DNA from: Gammaproteobacteria bacterium
Lineage (GTDB): Bacteria > Pseudomonadota > Gammaproteobacteria > Chromatiales > Chromatiaceae
Length of the DNA: 41,478 nucleotides
NCBI GenBank assembly: GCA_024275295.1
Contig: JAJRZI010000014.1
Coordinates: forward strand, 1-41,478
Direction of reading: 5' to 3'
The notes under the pieces are model-generated. The model was not told where the DNA came from. It ran no database searches and was given only the letters and a program-made list of their open reading frames with translations. Positions 29,380-39,627 of the stretch are shown piece by piece. Both the position numbers and the translations under genes were made by a program. Numbering within the stretch: position 1 is the first letter of the stretch; each line of letters starts with the position of its first letter.

Positions 29380-29736
29380 TTGCCAGCGGGAAATTGTGCT
29401 TTTCCGCAATGTGCCAGGTTGCTCAAAGCCTCTGAATATAGTCGAGTTTTTGAGCAACCAATAAAGTCTGTTGATGACTGCTTTACCATCCTCTGGCGAA
29501 AGAATGATTTAGATTATCCTCGTTTAGGGTTAGCGATATCCAAGAAAAACGCCAAGCGTGCTGTGGATCGTAATCGCATAAAACGCCTTGCACGAGAAGG
29601 TTTTCGTCAGGAAATAAGCCGCCTCCCGAGCGTAGATATTGTGATATTGAGTCGTCGTCAGATTATTGAACGCTCTAATCATAAAATATTTCGTTCCCTT
29701 AATAAGCATTGGGAAAAAATAATCCATCATGGATAA
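29380..29736 (+). CDS. rnpA: Ribonuclease P protein component
   Basis: The product has 118 residues and is the protein cofactor of the RNase P ribozyme, which trims tRNA 5' ends. The signature is KKNAKRAVDRNRIKRLARE, with RLLKASEYSRVFEQ near the start. No ATG is available before this conserved sequence; the TTG at 29380 is the most plausible start, although its ribosome binding site is weak. Its stop lies inside yidC (8-base overlap), leaving no room for the yidD gene usually found here. Confidence 0.95.
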   Translation: MPAGNCAFPQCARLLKASEYSRVFEQPIKSVDDCFTILWRKNDLDYPRLGLAISKKNAKRAVDRNRIKRLAREGFRQEISRLPSVDIVILSRRQIIERSNHKIFRSLNKHWEKIIHHG

Positions 29737-31384
29737 TATTCGCCTTTTTCTGTTTGGTGGACTCGCACTGGTTCTGATGATGATTTATCAGGCCTGGCAG
29801 CGGGATTATGGTCCACAACCGCAACCCATTGTTGAGACAGCTGCACCAATATCAGAGTCTGTAAACAGTGATATATCGGGTGCTGTTCCTGATGTGCAAA
29901 CTGTTACGCCTGACAGCACGGCATCTGCAGCAGTACCTCAAGCAATAGAGGTTGTTACAGCACCTACCATCAAAATCACTACTGACCTGCTTGATATTGA
30001 AATAGGCACTCAGGGTGGTGATATTCTGAATGTTTTCCTGCGTGACTATCCAATGGCGCTGGAGACACCAGATGAAAAATTCAGGCTGATGAGTTCGGGT
30101 GTGGTAAACCGTTTTATTGCTCAGTCTGGTCTGATTGGCTCTGAAAAAGAGACAGCACCTACCCATGAGGCACTCTTCCAGTCCAGCCAGCAGGAGTACA
30201 GGTTAGCAGAGGGTGAAGAGACCATTGAAGCGGTACTCACCTGGCAGCATCCATCCGGTATTACGGTTAACAAACGCTATATCTTTAAGCGTGGAAGCTA
30301 TGAGGTAGAACTTCGGCAGGAAGTCATTAATAGCAGTGGCAAAAACTGGGCTGCACGTGAATATCATCAGCTTCAGCGGAGTAGGCCACCAGAGGGTGAA
30401 GGCAATCGTTTTATGTATACCTACACCGGCTCAGCTATCTATACGCAAGAGGGAAAGTATGAAAAATACTCCTTCGAGGATATCGAAGAAGCACAACTGA
30501 GCCGGGATACTATGGGTGGCTGGATCGCTATGATCCAACACTATTTTATGGGCGCATGGATTCCACCTGCCGATGAAAAAATCCATCTCTACACGAATAA
30601 ATTACCAAATGACAGATATCTGGTTGGAATGTATTCACCACTGGTGAATGTGGCAGATGGCGGCCATTATGAGTTTACCAGTCAATTATTTGTTGGACCC
30701 AAGCTCCAGAAAGAGATGGCAGCGGCAGCACCAGGTCTTGAGTTGACGGTTGATTACGGTTGGTTGACTGTAATAGCTAAACCTATCTATTGGTTATTAC
30801 AGCAGATGCATTCCCTGTTCCATAACTGGGGATGGGCCATTATTTTCCTTACGATCCTGATTAAGGCAGCATTTTTTAAATTGTCTGAGGCCAGCTATAA
30901 GTCCATGGCCAATATGCGAAAATTGGCGCCACGGCTGAAAGCGCTTAAAGATCGCTATGGTGATGATAAGGCCAAAATGAATCAGGCAACGATGGAGATG
31001 TACAAAAAAGAGAAGATCAATCCACTGGGTGGCTGTCTTCCAATCATGGTACAGATTCCCGTATTCATTGCACTCTACTGGGTACTATTAGAGAGTGTTG
31101 AGCTACGTCAGGCGCCTTTCATCTTTTGGTTGGATGATCTCTCAAAAGAAGACCCCTTTTATGTACTGCCATTCCTGATGGCGGCCTCAATGTTTGTACA
31201 GCAAAAACTTAATCCGGCACCTGTAGATCCCATGCAGGCAAAGATTATGATGACCCTGCCATTTGTGTTTGGTGTCTTTTTTGCCTTTTTCCCTTCAGGG
31301 TTGGTGCTTTACTGGGTGGTTAACAACCTGATCTCCATTACTCAACAGTACATAATCACCAAAAGAATTGAACAAGCTGGCTAG
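29729..31384 (+). CDS. yidC: Membrane protein insertase YidC
   Basis: This 551-residue gram-negative type protein has an N-terminal membrane helix (LFLFGGLALVLMMIYQAW), a large periplasmic beta domain (about 80-330) and a C-terminal core of five helices. The core includes WGWAIIFLTILIKAAFF with the catalytic groove Arg region downstream, GGCLPIMVQIPVFIALYWVL, and a final FFPSGLVLYWVVNNLISI. It inserts inner-membrane proteins alone or with SecYEG. It overlaps rnpA by eight bases. Confidence 0.97.
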   Translation: MDNIRLFLFGGLALVLMMIYQAWQRDYGPQPQPIVETAAPISESVNSDISGAVPDVQTVTPDSTASAAVPQAIEVVTAPTIKITTDLLDIEIGTQGGDILNVFLRDYPMALETPDEKFRLMSSGVVNRFIAQSGLIGSEKETAPTHEALFQSSQQEYRLAEGEETIEAVLTWQHPSGITVNKRYIFKRGSYEVELRQEVINSSGKNWAAREYHQLQRSRPPEGEGNRFMYTYTGSAIYTQEGKYEKYSFEDIEEAQLSRDTMGGWIAMIQHYFMGAWIPPADEKIHLYTNKLPNDRYLVGMYSPLVNVADGGHYEFTSQLFVGPKLQKEMAAAAPGLELTVDYGWLTVIAKPIYWLLQQMHSLFHNWGWAIIFLTILIKAAFFKLSEASYKSMANMRKLAPRLKALKDRYGDDKAKMNQATMEMYKKEKINPLGGCLPIMVQIPVFIALYWVLLESVELRQAPFIFWLDDLSKEDPFYVLPFLMAASMFVQQKLNPAPVDPMQAKIMMTLPFVFGVFFAFFPSGLVLYWVVNNLISITQQYIITKRIEQAG

Positions 31385-31397
31385 CTTGATTTAGTCG

Positions 31398-32744
31398 GTG
31401 TATCAGCAAGACACCATCGCCGCCATCGCAACCCCCATGGGGCGTGGCGGCGTTGGTATTATCAGGGTCTCGGGAAAGGCTTGCCAAGAGATAGCCAAAG
31501 CCATTCTGGGGAGTGTCCCAGAACCTCGAAGAGCCTCCTTTTCCTCGTTTAAAGACGCTTCCGGCACTACGCTTGATGAGGGTATTGCCCTCTATTTCCC
31601 TAATCCGCACTCCTTTACCGGTGAAGATATCCTTGAACTTCAGGGCCATGGCGGCCCCGTTGTGATGGATATGTTATTGGCACAGGTATTAAAGCAGGGT
31701 GCCCGATTGGCTCGCCCTGGTGAATTTAGTGAACGAGCCTTCCTCAATGGCAAACTTGATCTGGTTCAGGCAGAGGCCATTGCTGATCTCATTGAGGCAG
31801 ATACCGCAACAGCAGTGCGTCTGGCCAATCGCTCATTGCAGGGGGAATTCTCACGCTGTATTCATGAGCTGGTTGATGCCATAACCCAACTTCGGATGTA
31901 TGTGGAAGCAGCCATAGATTTTCCAGAAGAGGAGATTGATTTTCTTTCCGATGGAAAAGTAAGTACTGACTTACAATCTGTAATTGATAAAATAAAGGAT
32001 GTGCAAAAAAAGGCACAGATTGGACGACTGCTGCGGGATGGCATGCAGCTGGTCATTGCGGGTCAACCCAATGCAGGAAAGTCCAGCCTATTGAATGCCC
32101 TGGTTGGTCGGGATACAGCAATCGTAACTGAGATTCCAGGAACCACCCGTGATCTACTGAGAGAACAGATACAGATTGATGGTATGCCACTGCACCTGAT
32201 TGATACTGCTGGTCTAAGAGAGAGTGAGGACCGGGTTGAGCTGGAAGGTATAAAGCGCGCCAAGGAAGAGATCAGCAGGGCAGACCATATCCTCTGGGTG
32301 TTTGATGATCAGACAGACCCAAAATATGATGCCTTGGATCATCATGGGCTGCCGACAGATATCCCGTTAACATGGGTGCGTAATAAAATAGATCTCACTA
32401 ATAGTGATGCAAAAATTCAAGAGACTGCTGAAGGAACAGAGGTTTCAGTCTCAGCCACTACAGGTGAGGGAATGGATCTGTTACGTGAATATCTCAAACA
32501 GAGCATGGGTTATCACGGTGCATCTGAAGGGGAGTTTATTGCGCGTCGTCGTCATCTTAATGCGCTGTCGAATGCAGAAAGCCATCTCCTCCAGGGGCAG
32601 ACAGTTTTTAATGAGACTGGCAATGGTGAACTACTTGCTGAGGATCTACGCCAATCCCAAAACAACCTATCAGAGATAACAGGTGAATTTTCTGCTGATG
32701 ATCTTTTGGGGGAGATATTTTCAAGTTTCTGTATTGGAAAATAG
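31398..32744 (+). CDS. mnmE: tRNA uridine-5-carboxymethylaminomethyl GTPase MnmE
   Basis: The product has 448 residues. With MnmG it makes the cmnm5 modification at the wobble uridine of certain tRNAs. The start is GTG, giving the expected opening [17 protein letters not shown]. The G domain has [16 protein letters not shown] and DTAGLRE, and the protein ends in the conserved CIGK whose Cys is functionally important. The ribosome binding site is poor. Partner mnmG is encoded 4 kb downstream. Confidence 0.97.
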   Translation: MYQQDTIAAIATPMGRGGVGIIRVSGKACQEIAKAILGSVPEPRRASFSSFKDASGTTLDEGIALYFPNPHSFTGEDILELQGHGGPVVMDMLLAQVLKQGARLARPGEFSERAFLNGKLDLVQAEAIADLIEADTATAVRLANRSLQGEFSRCIHELVDAITQLRMYVEAAIDFPEEEIDFLSDGKVSTDLQSVIDKIKDVQKKAQIGRLLRDGMQLVIAGQPNAGKSSLLNALVGRDTAIVTEIPGTTRDLLREQIQIDGMPLHLIDTAGLRESEDRVELEGIKRAKEEISRADHILWVFDDQTDPKYDALDHHGLPTDIPLTWVRNKIDLTNSDAKIQETAEGTEVSVSATTGEGMDLLREYLKQSMGYHGASEGEFIARRRHLNALSNAESHLLQGQTVFNETGNGELLAEDLRQSQNNLSEITGEFSADDLLGEIFSSFCIGK

Positions 32745-32765
32745 AGATTTTTCTATCCAAGCTGT

Positions 32766-32930
32766 TAGGGGGTGTTAACAATCACCGTTCGTGGCGTGAT
32801 TCTGGCCCTTTTCTGCGCTGGTGGCGCTGCGGTTTGTTGCAATAGAACAACTATTACTCCTCACCGCGCCTTGCCAGCACGAAAAATGACTCAGAATTAC
32901 GCTCACTCAGGTAATTGTTAACACCCCCTA
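32766..32930. mobile_element. 165-bp MITE with 17-bp inverted ends and TA flanks
   Basis: The ends TAGGGGGTGTTAACAAT (32766-32782) and ATTGTTAACACCCCCTA (32914-32930) are perfect inverse copies. The interior is an imperfect palindrome throughout: for example GCGTGATTCTGG on the left arm faces a rough copy, GCGTAATTCTGA, on the reverse of the right arm. The whole element could therefore fold into one long hairpin. TA at each end fits the TA target duplication of IS630/Tc1-type elements. There is no coding sequence. It sits between the converging mnmE and transglutaminase genes, six bases from the latter's stop. Confidence 0.8.
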
Positions 32931-32935
32931 GATGA

Positions 32936-34903
32936 CTACGGTGAAAATTGGCTCACCAACCGATTAAAAAATATGCGGGATTCAGGTGAATTGACCTGAC
33001 CATAACGCAGACCAATATAGAGTTTGGTGATTTTTGTAATGGGCTCAGCCAGATCTGGCCGCTGCTTTATAACCCTTTGTGCGTAATCCTTTGGCCCCTC
33101 ATTGCTTAATCTGGGTAGCTTTTGCTTGGCCAGTTTTTTACAAAAATTCAGATAGGTTTTCAGAACAGGGTCAGTATAGACTCGGTTGCTGCGCAAGATT
33201 CCTATAGTGATGATAAGAACCACCAGGGTTGTAACCGCAACCATTGCAATACCAAGGGCGGAGCCTTTTAGAAAATCCAATCCAAATAGAGAGAGCATCT
33301 CATTTTGTCGTTTATTGGTATAACCCAATACCCAGCGATGCCAGCGTGCGTTGATAAAATCCACGCTAAAGCCAAGTTGTCGGATCAGGTTTTTAAGAGG
33401 ACCTGGGTCCAGATTCTGGAACTGCACAGGTGCTCCATCAGCCCAATTGTCGAGATCGATGGAGCGTTCAATGCGTTCGGGTGCAACGGCAGCGGTAGGA
33501 TCGATACGTACCCAGCCTTGATCCTCCAGCCAAACCTCAGTCCAGGCGTGAGCATTGGATTGCCGAACAATCAGATACCCTCCATGAGGGTTGATCTCTC
33601 CACCCTGATAGCCCGCTACAACACGGGCCGGGATACCTGCTATGCGCATTAACAGGGTAAAACTTGTGGCATAGTGCTCGCAAAACCCACGCCGTGTCTC
33701 AAACAGGAAGGCATCAGCAGGGTTATTGCCAAGTGAAGGTGGTGAGAGGGTATAGATAAACTCCTCCTGATTAAAATGCTGCAGAGCCTTATTAACGATT
33801 TCTCTATTTGAGGTGGTGGCGTTTTGCCATTTGCGTACCAATTTGCGCATACGTGGCGTGATATTGTCTGGCAGGTTGAGCCCTTGTTGGCGTTTTGCAT
33901 TGCTCAGACCAGAGCTGGAGTAATCGGTATATGAGAGCAGCTTATATTGGAAACGCGCTGTAATCGGCTTAATTGCCTGGATTTGAAAATCTGGAAGTGA
34001 GCGTGTATTTGGGACATGGCCAGCTGGCAGATCGAGTGAAAATAACCACTTTTGATGGTTAGGCTCTAAAGTGACCTCATACTGTACAGGCTTGCCTTTG
34101 GCTTGGTAGGTTTCTGCTTGTGAATAAGCTGTTTTTCCAGTTGTCCAGTTATAGCCATCTGTGTTCCAAAGCACCAAACCACGCCAATAACGTTTCTTAG
34201 GTTCTGGAATTGGGCCAGTAAAATCAACACGAAAGGCAACTGCATGGGATTGGCTGAGGTGACTGACACTGCCGGGAGAGATGGTGTCGGAAAAACCGGT
34301 AATGGCACTTTGGTTATCCAGCCCCAAATTCCATAATGGCCCACTTAACCTAGGAAACAGAAGAAATAGAACAACCATGATGGGCAGGGCCTGCCCAACG
34401 AGAATGAGTGTCTTGCGTATGGAGGGCCAAGGGCTTTTTGGAGGCTGAATATAATTGACCTCTACCAACATTATGGCCAGCCCCAAGGTGACACACATCA
34501 TAATCGAGGCCAACAGCATGCTCTGGTAATAAAGAAACTGGGTGATGATGATAAAAAACCCGATGAGTACCGTGATATAAATATCACGTCGATAGCGAAG
34601 CTCCATCAGCTTTAGCCCCAAAACCACCACCAACAGACCAATTGCAGTCTCTTTCCCCACAGGTCTGGTTTGAAACAGGGCAACAATGGCAAGGCCACTT
34701 ATACTGAGTAGCAGAAGTAGAAATCGACCTGGCAGCCTTTCTATTCGGTTGGCTACGGCCAACCGAAGAAAAGTAAGCACAAAATAGAAGCTGACCAACC
34801 ACAAATTCAGATGTTGGAAATGGGGAGCTACGGCAACACCAAGTAGCAGGATATGGGTAAAAAGGGTTCGGGAAGGGATGCTGTTGTGGGGTACGGTGTT
34901 CAT
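32936..34903 (-). CDS. Membrane transglutaminase-like protein (TgpA / DUF3488 family)
   Basis: The product has 655 residues. The first about 180 residues form several membrane helices (for example IMVVLFLLFPRL). A periplasmic transglutaminase-like core follows with the catalytic Cys in RRGFCEHYATSFTLLMR, His in NAHAWTEVWL and Asp in RIDPTAAV. A further membrane helix near 560 (AMVAVTTLVVLIITIGIL) leads to a cytoplasmic tail. In Pseudomonas the homolog TgpA is essential and may act on the cell envelope. It overlaps the DUF58 gene by four bases (ATGA), forming a MoxR-DUF58-transglutaminase operon. Confidence 0.92.
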   Translation of the reverse strand: MNTVPHNSIPSRTLFTHILLLGVAVAPHFQHLNLWLVSFYFVLTFLRLAVANRIERLPGRFLLLLLSISGLAIVALFQTRPVGKETAIGLLVVVLGLKLMELRYRRDIYITVLIGFFIIITQFLYYQSMLLASIMMCVTLGLAIMLVEVNYIQPPKSPWPSIRKTLILVGQALPIMVVLFLLFPRLSGPLWNLGLDNQSAITGFSDTISPGSVSHLSQSHAVAFRVDFTGPIPEPKKRYWRGLVLWNTDGYNWTTGKTAYSQAETYQAKGKPVQYEVTLEPNHQKWLFSLDLPAGHVPNTRSLPDFQIQAIKPITARFQYKLLSYTDYSSSGLSNAKRQQGLNLPDNITPRMRKLVRKWQNATTSNREIVNKALQHFNQEEFIYTLSPPSLGNNPADAFLFETRRGFCEHYATSFTLLMRIAGIPARVVAGYQGGEINPHGGYLIVRQSNAHAWTEVWLEDQGWVRIDPTAAVAPERIERSIDLDNWADGAPVQFQNLDPGPLKNLIRQLGFSVDFINARWHRWVLGYTNKRQNEMLSLFGLDFLKGSALGIAMVAVTTLVVLIITIGILRSNRVYTDPVLKTYLNFCKKLAKQKLPRLSNEGPKDYAQRVIKQRPDLAEPITKITKLYIGLRYGQVNSPESRIFFNRLVSQFSP

Positions 34904-35856
34904 TCTGATGACCCCATCTCAAAGTGGGCCAGGGTTGCCAGGCATTGATGCCGGTGGACTGCTCCACGTGCTGGATTGATAATGACCCCAGGCAGTCGCA
35001 ATCCGTACTCATCTTGGGATTCACAAGCTAATAGCACAGCACGGCATAGGCGGCTAAGCCGCTGTTCAGTATCAAAACCGGGTAGGGCGTCCCAATCCAA
35101 CCAGTGTTGATCAGCTCTGTCACCACCAAAAAGTTTTGTCCTTAAACCTTTCCCTCTGGCAGCAGCCTTCCAGTCGATATGTCGTGGTGAATCACCCTGG
35201 CGAAATTGGCGCAGACCGGCAAAATCATCTGTGCCGACACCCCGGTCACCAGTGGCACTGGGCGTATAGCTGGGAGGATTTAAATGCTGTGTGCTGGGCC
35301 CTGGTTCAGGATAGACAAGGCAGCTCAGATCCAGTTCAACATAAGACCAGGCACGTAATAGTCCAATGGGGTAGCTGGTGGAAATAGTAAATCGACCAGG
35401 CTTTAATATACCGCGCCTGCGGGCAGGGAGATGCAGTGAAAGTTCCCCAGATTTATTACTGTCGAGATCAATCCCCGACATGGTTTTACCGGCAAACTCA
35501 AGAAGAATACCTGGCCGGGGGGTGTTGCGCCGGTTTTCCACCCGGATAGGGAAGTAGGCCTCTTGGCCTGCAAAAATGGGATTGATTTGCTCGGGCTGTA
35601 TGCGTAGGCCCAAAAGATTATGCCAGGTATGAATGATGGAAATGACGCCAAGCCCGGCAAGTATAAAGGTCAGCATCAAACCTAGGTTGTTGGCTGAATT
35701 GATGGAGCCCACCAACATGGCGCAAAGGAGCATGCCAAAGAGAAAGCCGTAGCGGGTGGGTAGAATATAGATTCTTCTTGCGGTCAGCTCGGCTGAACCC
35801 TCCTTGTCTGGAGTGGCCCGGCGAATGAAGCGTGAGAGATCAATCGCCGTAATCAT
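34900..35856 (-). CDS. DUF58 domain membrane-anchored protein
   Basis: The product has 318 residues with two N-terminal membrane helices (FLFGMLLCAMLVGSI and LMLTFILAGLGVISI), a beta-rich middle and the DUF58 signature GDSPRHIDWKAAAR. Family members accompany MoxR ATPases and are thought to be their partners at the membrane. The start overlaps the MoxR stop by one base (TAATG) and its own stop overlaps the transglutaminase start. Confidence 0.92.
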   Translation of the reverse strand: MITAIDLSRFIRRATPDKEGSAELTARRIYILPTRYGFLFGMLLCAMLVGSINSANNLGLMLTFILAGLGVISIIHTWHNLLGLRIQPEQINPIFAGQEAYFPIRVENRRNTPRPGILLEFAGKTMSGIDLDSNKSGELSLHLPARRRGILKPGRFTISTSYPIGLLRAWSYVELDLSCLVYPEPGPSTQHLNPPSYTPSATGDRGVGTDDFAGLRQFRQGDSPRHIDWKAAARGKGLRTKLFGGDRADQHWLDWDALPGFDTEQRLSRLCRAVLLACESQDEYGLRLPGVIINPARGAVHRHQCLATLAHFEMGSSE

Positions 35857-36818
35857 TAGGGAATGGGAACGGAATCCAATAGATAGCGGCTTACGCCTTC
35901 ACTCTCATCCACCCCTGTATCTGCAGTTGAGTGAAGACGATGACCAACAGTGGTGGGCAGCACAGTCTGAATATCTTCGGGTATCACCTGAAAACGTCCA
36001 TCCAACAAGGCCCAGGCCCGTGCACTTCTGAGTAGTGCCAGACCGGCTCGGGGTGAGAGTCCATTGTGAAATTTGGGTGAGGTGCGGGTGAATATCAGTA
36101 GATCCTGACAGTAATCCAGCAGGGCGTCTGAGACATGCACCTGTGGCACCTGTTTCTGCAGTTCCAATAACCGTTTGGGGGTTAAGACCGGTTTCAGTGA
36201 CTGCAAAAGATCCCTGCGATCTTCACCTGCCAGCAGAGCACGCTCTGCCTTTTTGTCAGGGTAACCCAGACGGATGCGCATAAAGAAGCGATCAAGCTGG
36301 GACTCTGGAAGGGGGAATGTGCAGATCTGGCTGGTGGGGTTTTGCGTGGCTAAAACAAAAAAAGGATTGGGCAGGGGATGGGTCTTCCCCTCTACGGTGA
36401 CCTGACACTCTTCCATCGCCTCAAGCAGGGCGCTTTGGGTCTTGGGTGTTGCACGGTTGATCTCATCAGCCAGTACCAGCTGGGTGAAAACCGGGCCGGG
36501 GTTAAACTGAAAGGCTCCCTTATTCTGGTCAAAGATGGAGACACCGATAATGTCGGCAGGCAGCAGGTCACTGGTAAACTGAATCCGCTGGTACTGCAAT
36601 CCCAGTAGTTTGGCCAGCAGGTGGGCCAGGGTGGTTTTACCCACACCGGGTAGATCCTCTAGCAAGAGGTGTCCACGAGCCAATAGGCAGGTCAGTGCCA
36701 GGCGCAGTACCTGCTCCTTGCCAAGGATAATCTCCCCAGCCTTACTGATAACCTGTTCCAGTTCTGAATCAATCTTGGTTTCTGAATGAGATGACTTTGA
36801 GGTGAGTGACTCAAACAT
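35856..36818 (-). CDS. MoxR-family AAA+ ATPase
   Basis: The product has 320 residues. Walker A is EDLPGVGKTTLAH, Walker B VLADEINRA, and sensor 1 is in LATQNPT. The C-terminal lid contains SPRAGLALLRSARAWALL. MoxR ATPases act as chaperones that help assemble or activate partner complexes, usually with VWA or DUF58 proteins. It is the first gene of a three-gene operon divergent from mnmG, and the 107-base gap (36819-36925) should hold both promoters. Confidence 0.95.
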   Translation of the reverse strand: MFESLTSKSSHSETKIDSELEQVISKAGEIILGKEQVLRLALTCLLARGHLLLEDLPGVGKTTLAHLLAKLLGLQYQRIQFTSDLLPADIIGVSIFDQNKGAFQFNPGPVFTQLVLADEINRATPKTQSALLEAMEECQVTVEGKTHPLPNPFFVLATQNPTSQICTFPLPESQLDRFFMRIRLGYPDKKAERALLAGEDRRDLLQSLKPVLTPKRLLELQKQVPQVHVSDALLDYCQDLLIFTRTSPKFHNGLSPRAGLALLRSARAWALLDGRFQVIPEDIQTVLPTTVGHRLHSTADTGVDESEGVSRYLLDSVPIP

Positions 36819-36925
36819 ATTTAGGTGTCCGTTGTAATCTAGATATTTCCTGTATTAAATGTTTCGGCAGCTGATTCATAAGCTAAAATGGACTCTTCCG
36901 GGGATTTGGTAGTTGTCACATATAT

Positions 36926-38803
36926 ATGTTTCATGCAGATAGCTTTGAAGTCATCATAGTAGGTGGTGGTCATGCGGGTACTGAGGCGGCACTGGCAGCA
37001 GCCCGTATGGGTGCTCGCACTTTGCTGTTGACCCATAATATCGAGACTCTGGGGCAGATGAGCTGCAACCCTGCCATTGGGGGCATTGGAAAGGGCCATC
37101 TGGTCAAAGAGGTGGATGCCCTGGGTGGCGTAATGGCGCAGGCTGCAGATCGGGCCGGCATCCAGTTTCGCACACTCAATGCCCGAAAAGGGCCGGCAGT
37201 CAGGGCAACCCGTGCTCAGGCGGATCGGGTGCTGTACAAGGCAGCTGTCAGATCTGTGCTGGAGAACCAGCCTAACCTGGAGATATTTCAACAGGCAGTT
37301 GATGATCTGATTGTGGAGGGTGAGCAGGTAGCCGGAGTGGTGACCCAAATGGGCCTGCGCTTTCGTGCGCCAACTGTTGTTTTGACGGTAGGCACCTTCC
37401 TGGGTGGACGTATCCATATCGGTCTCTCCAACTATGAGGGGGGGCGGGCAGGTGATCCGCCCTCAAATGCCCTGGCACAACGGTTGCGTGAATTGCCCTT
37501 CAATGTGGAACGGCTAAAGACCGGAACGCCGCCACGTATCGATGCCCGTAGTATCGATTTTACTGATCTGCAGGCTCAACCAGGTGACCAGCCTATACCG
37601 GTATTCTCTTTTATCGGGAGTCCGGCAGATCATCCCCGGCAGGTCAGCTGCCATATCACCCACACCAATGAACGTACCCATGAGATTATCCGGGGTGGTC
37701 TTTCCCGCTCTCCGATGTATGCCGGTGTGATAGAAGGCGTTGGCCCCCGCTATTGTCCTTCGATTGAGGATAAGGTCGTTCGCTTTGCCGAGCGTGACTC
37801 ACATCAGATCTTTATTGAGCCAGAAGGGTTAGAGACCAATGAGATCTACCCCAATGGCATCTCCACCAGCCTGCCGTTTGATGTGCAGTATGAGCTGGTA
37901 CGTTCCATGAAAGGCTTTGAAAATGCCCGCATAACCCGGCCAGGTTATGCCATTGAATATGATTTTTTTGATCCACGGGATCTACGGCCCTCACTTGAAA
38001 CACGCCACCTTGAAGGACTCTTTTTTGCCGGACAGATCAATGGCACCACAGGCTATGAGGAAGCAGCAGCACAAGGTTTGCTGGCAGGAACCAATGCTGT
38101 ACTGAAACAACGTGATGAGGCACCTTGGTCTCCCCGTCGGGATGAAGCCTACCTGGGCGTGCTGGTCGATGATCTTATAACCTGTGGCACCAGCGAACCC
38201 TACCGGATGTTTACCAGCCGGGCTGAGTATCGCCTGTTGTTGCGGGAAGATAATGCTGATCTGAGACTGACAGAGAAAGGCCGACAGCTGGGGTTGGTGG
38301 ATAACCATCGCTGGGCCATCTTTGAAAAGAAACGGGAAGCCATTGAAAAGGAACAGCAGCGACTGCGTGACTGTTGGGTGCACCCCGGCAAGGTTCCACA
38401 AGAGCAGGTCCAGGCTATTCTAAATGGAGCGCTGTCGCGTGAGGCCAGGGCACTGGATCTTTTGGCCAGACCACAGATTTGCTATGCAAAACTCATGGGG
38501 CTGGCCGTGGTTGGCCCAGGTGTGGATGATCCAAAGGTGGCTGAACAGCTGGAGATCCAGGCCAAATATGCCGGCTACATCGAGCGCCAGCGTGAAGAGA
38601 TAGATCGGCAACAGCGGAATGAGGCTGTCCCGCTGGGGGATGATCTGGATTATGATCAGGTGCGGGGTCTCTCTTCAGAGGTGCGGGAAAAACTGAAACG
38701 GAATCGCCCGGCAACACTGGGTCAGGCATCCCGCATGCCCGGCATAACACCGGCGGCAATATCCCTGTTGTTGATCCATATAAAACGAAGGTCTGAAGCT
38801 TGA
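36926..38803 (+). CDS. mnmG: tRNA uridine-5-carboxymethylaminomethyl modification enzyme MnmG
   Basis: This 625-residue (Escherichia coli 629) FAD/NADH enzyme is the partner of MnmE. It starts [20 protein letters not shown], with the conserved [17 protein letters not shown] and the catalytic Cys region [12 protein letters not shown]. The C-terminal tRNA/MnmE-binding part ends [19 protein letters not shown]. The ATG has only a weak ribosome binding site but gives the exact expected N terminus. Confidence 0.97.
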   Translation: MFHADSFEVIIVGGGHAGTEAALAAARMGARTLLLTHNIETLGQMSCNPAIGGIGKGHLVKEVDALGGVMAQAADRAGIQFRTLNARKGPAVRATRAQADRVLYKAAVRSVLENQPNLEIFQQAVDDLIVEGEQVAGVVTQMGLRFRAPTVVLTVGTFLGGRIHIGLSNYEGGRAGDPPSNALAQRLRELPFNVERLKTGTPPRIDARSIDFTDLQAQPGDQPIPVFSFIGSPADHPRQVSCHITHTNERTHEIIRGGLSRSPMYAGVIEGVGPRYCPSIEDKVVRFAERDSHQIFIEPEGLETNEIYPNGISTSLPFDVQYELVRSMKGFENARITRPGYAIEYDFFDPRDLRPSLETRHLEGLFFAGQINGTTGYEEAAAQGLLAGTNAVLKQRDEAPWSPRRDEAYLGVLVDDLITCGTSEPYRMFTSRAEYRLLLREDNADLRLTEKGRQLGLVDNHRWAIFEKKREAIEKEQQRLRDCWVHPGKVPQEQVQAILNGALSREARALDLLARPQICYAKLMGLAVVGPGVDDPKVAEQLEIQAKYAGYIERQREEIDRQQRNEAVPLGDDLDYDQVRGLSSEVREKLKRNRPATLGQASRMPGITPAAISLLLIHIKRRSEA

Positions 38804-38831
38804 TCAGCTACAAAAATCAGGTGAATCTGTA

Positions 38832-39470
38832 GTGATAGAGACAAAACTTAAGCAGGCACTGGCGGTCGGCATAGCAGATCTGAATCTGCAGATCTCAGAA
38901 GAGCAGCAGGATGCCTTGCTGGCCTATATCACCCTGCTTAATCGTTGGAACAGGGCATTCAACCTTACAGCGGTACGTGATCAAGCTGAGATGATCCCGC
39001 GTCATCTGCTGGATAGTCTGTCAGTAAGTGCTTACCTACAGGGTGATAATATTCTTGATGTGGGTACAGGGCCTGGGTTGCCTGGTATACCATTGGCCAT
39101 TATTCATCCACATATCCAGTTCACTCTACTGGACAGTAATGGCAAAAAAACACGTTTTGTAAGGCAGGCTGTAATAGAGTTGGGCCTAAAAAATGTGCAG
39201 GTAGAGCAGGCGCGTGTAGAGGCCTATAAACCACCCCATCTGTTCGATACCATTGTGACACGCGCCTTTGCCGCCCTGTCTGAAATCCTTGATTTGACCT
39301 CACACCTTCTTTCACCAACAGGGCGACTGCTGGCGATGAAAAGCCGTCAGGTAGAGGATGAGCTGTTGGCTGCAAATCTGACAGAGAGGTCAGTTGAGGT
39401 TATCCCGCTTCAGGTGCCGCAGTTTGAGGGAGAACGATATGCTGTGTTGATCAACCATAAAGTGGAATGA
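38832..39470 (+). CDS. rsmG: 16S rRNA (guanine527-N7)-methyltransferase
   Basis: The product has 212 residues and the usual family length. The SAM-binding motif is DVGTGPGLPGIPLAI and the substrate region contains LNRWNRAFNLTAVRD. Loss of this enzyme gives low-level streptomycin resistance in many bacteria. The start is GTG. It follows mnmG by 28 bases, the common gidA-gidB order. Confidence 0.96.
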   Translation: MIETKLKQALAVGIADLNLQISEEQQDALLAYITLLNRWNRAFNLTAVRDQAEMIPRHLLDSLSVSAYLQGDNILDVGTGPGLPGIPLAIIHPHIQFTLLDSNGKKTRFVRQAVIELGLKNVQVEQARVEAYKPPHLFDTIVTRAFAALSEILDLTSHLLSPTGRLLAMKSRQVEDELLAANLTERSVEVIPLQVPQFEGERYAVLINHKVE

Positions 39471-39627
39471 CCTTTTTTGCAGAAACTATCAGGATCGCTG
39501 TTCCATAATATGCACTTTGCCTCTTCCCTGATCTGCAGGCTGGATGTATGCTGCACAGTCCAATTTCTAAATCTGCCAGCCGCCTCAAATCTGGGGGTTG
39601 TTTGGCGGACAATTCATTGATGAAGCC

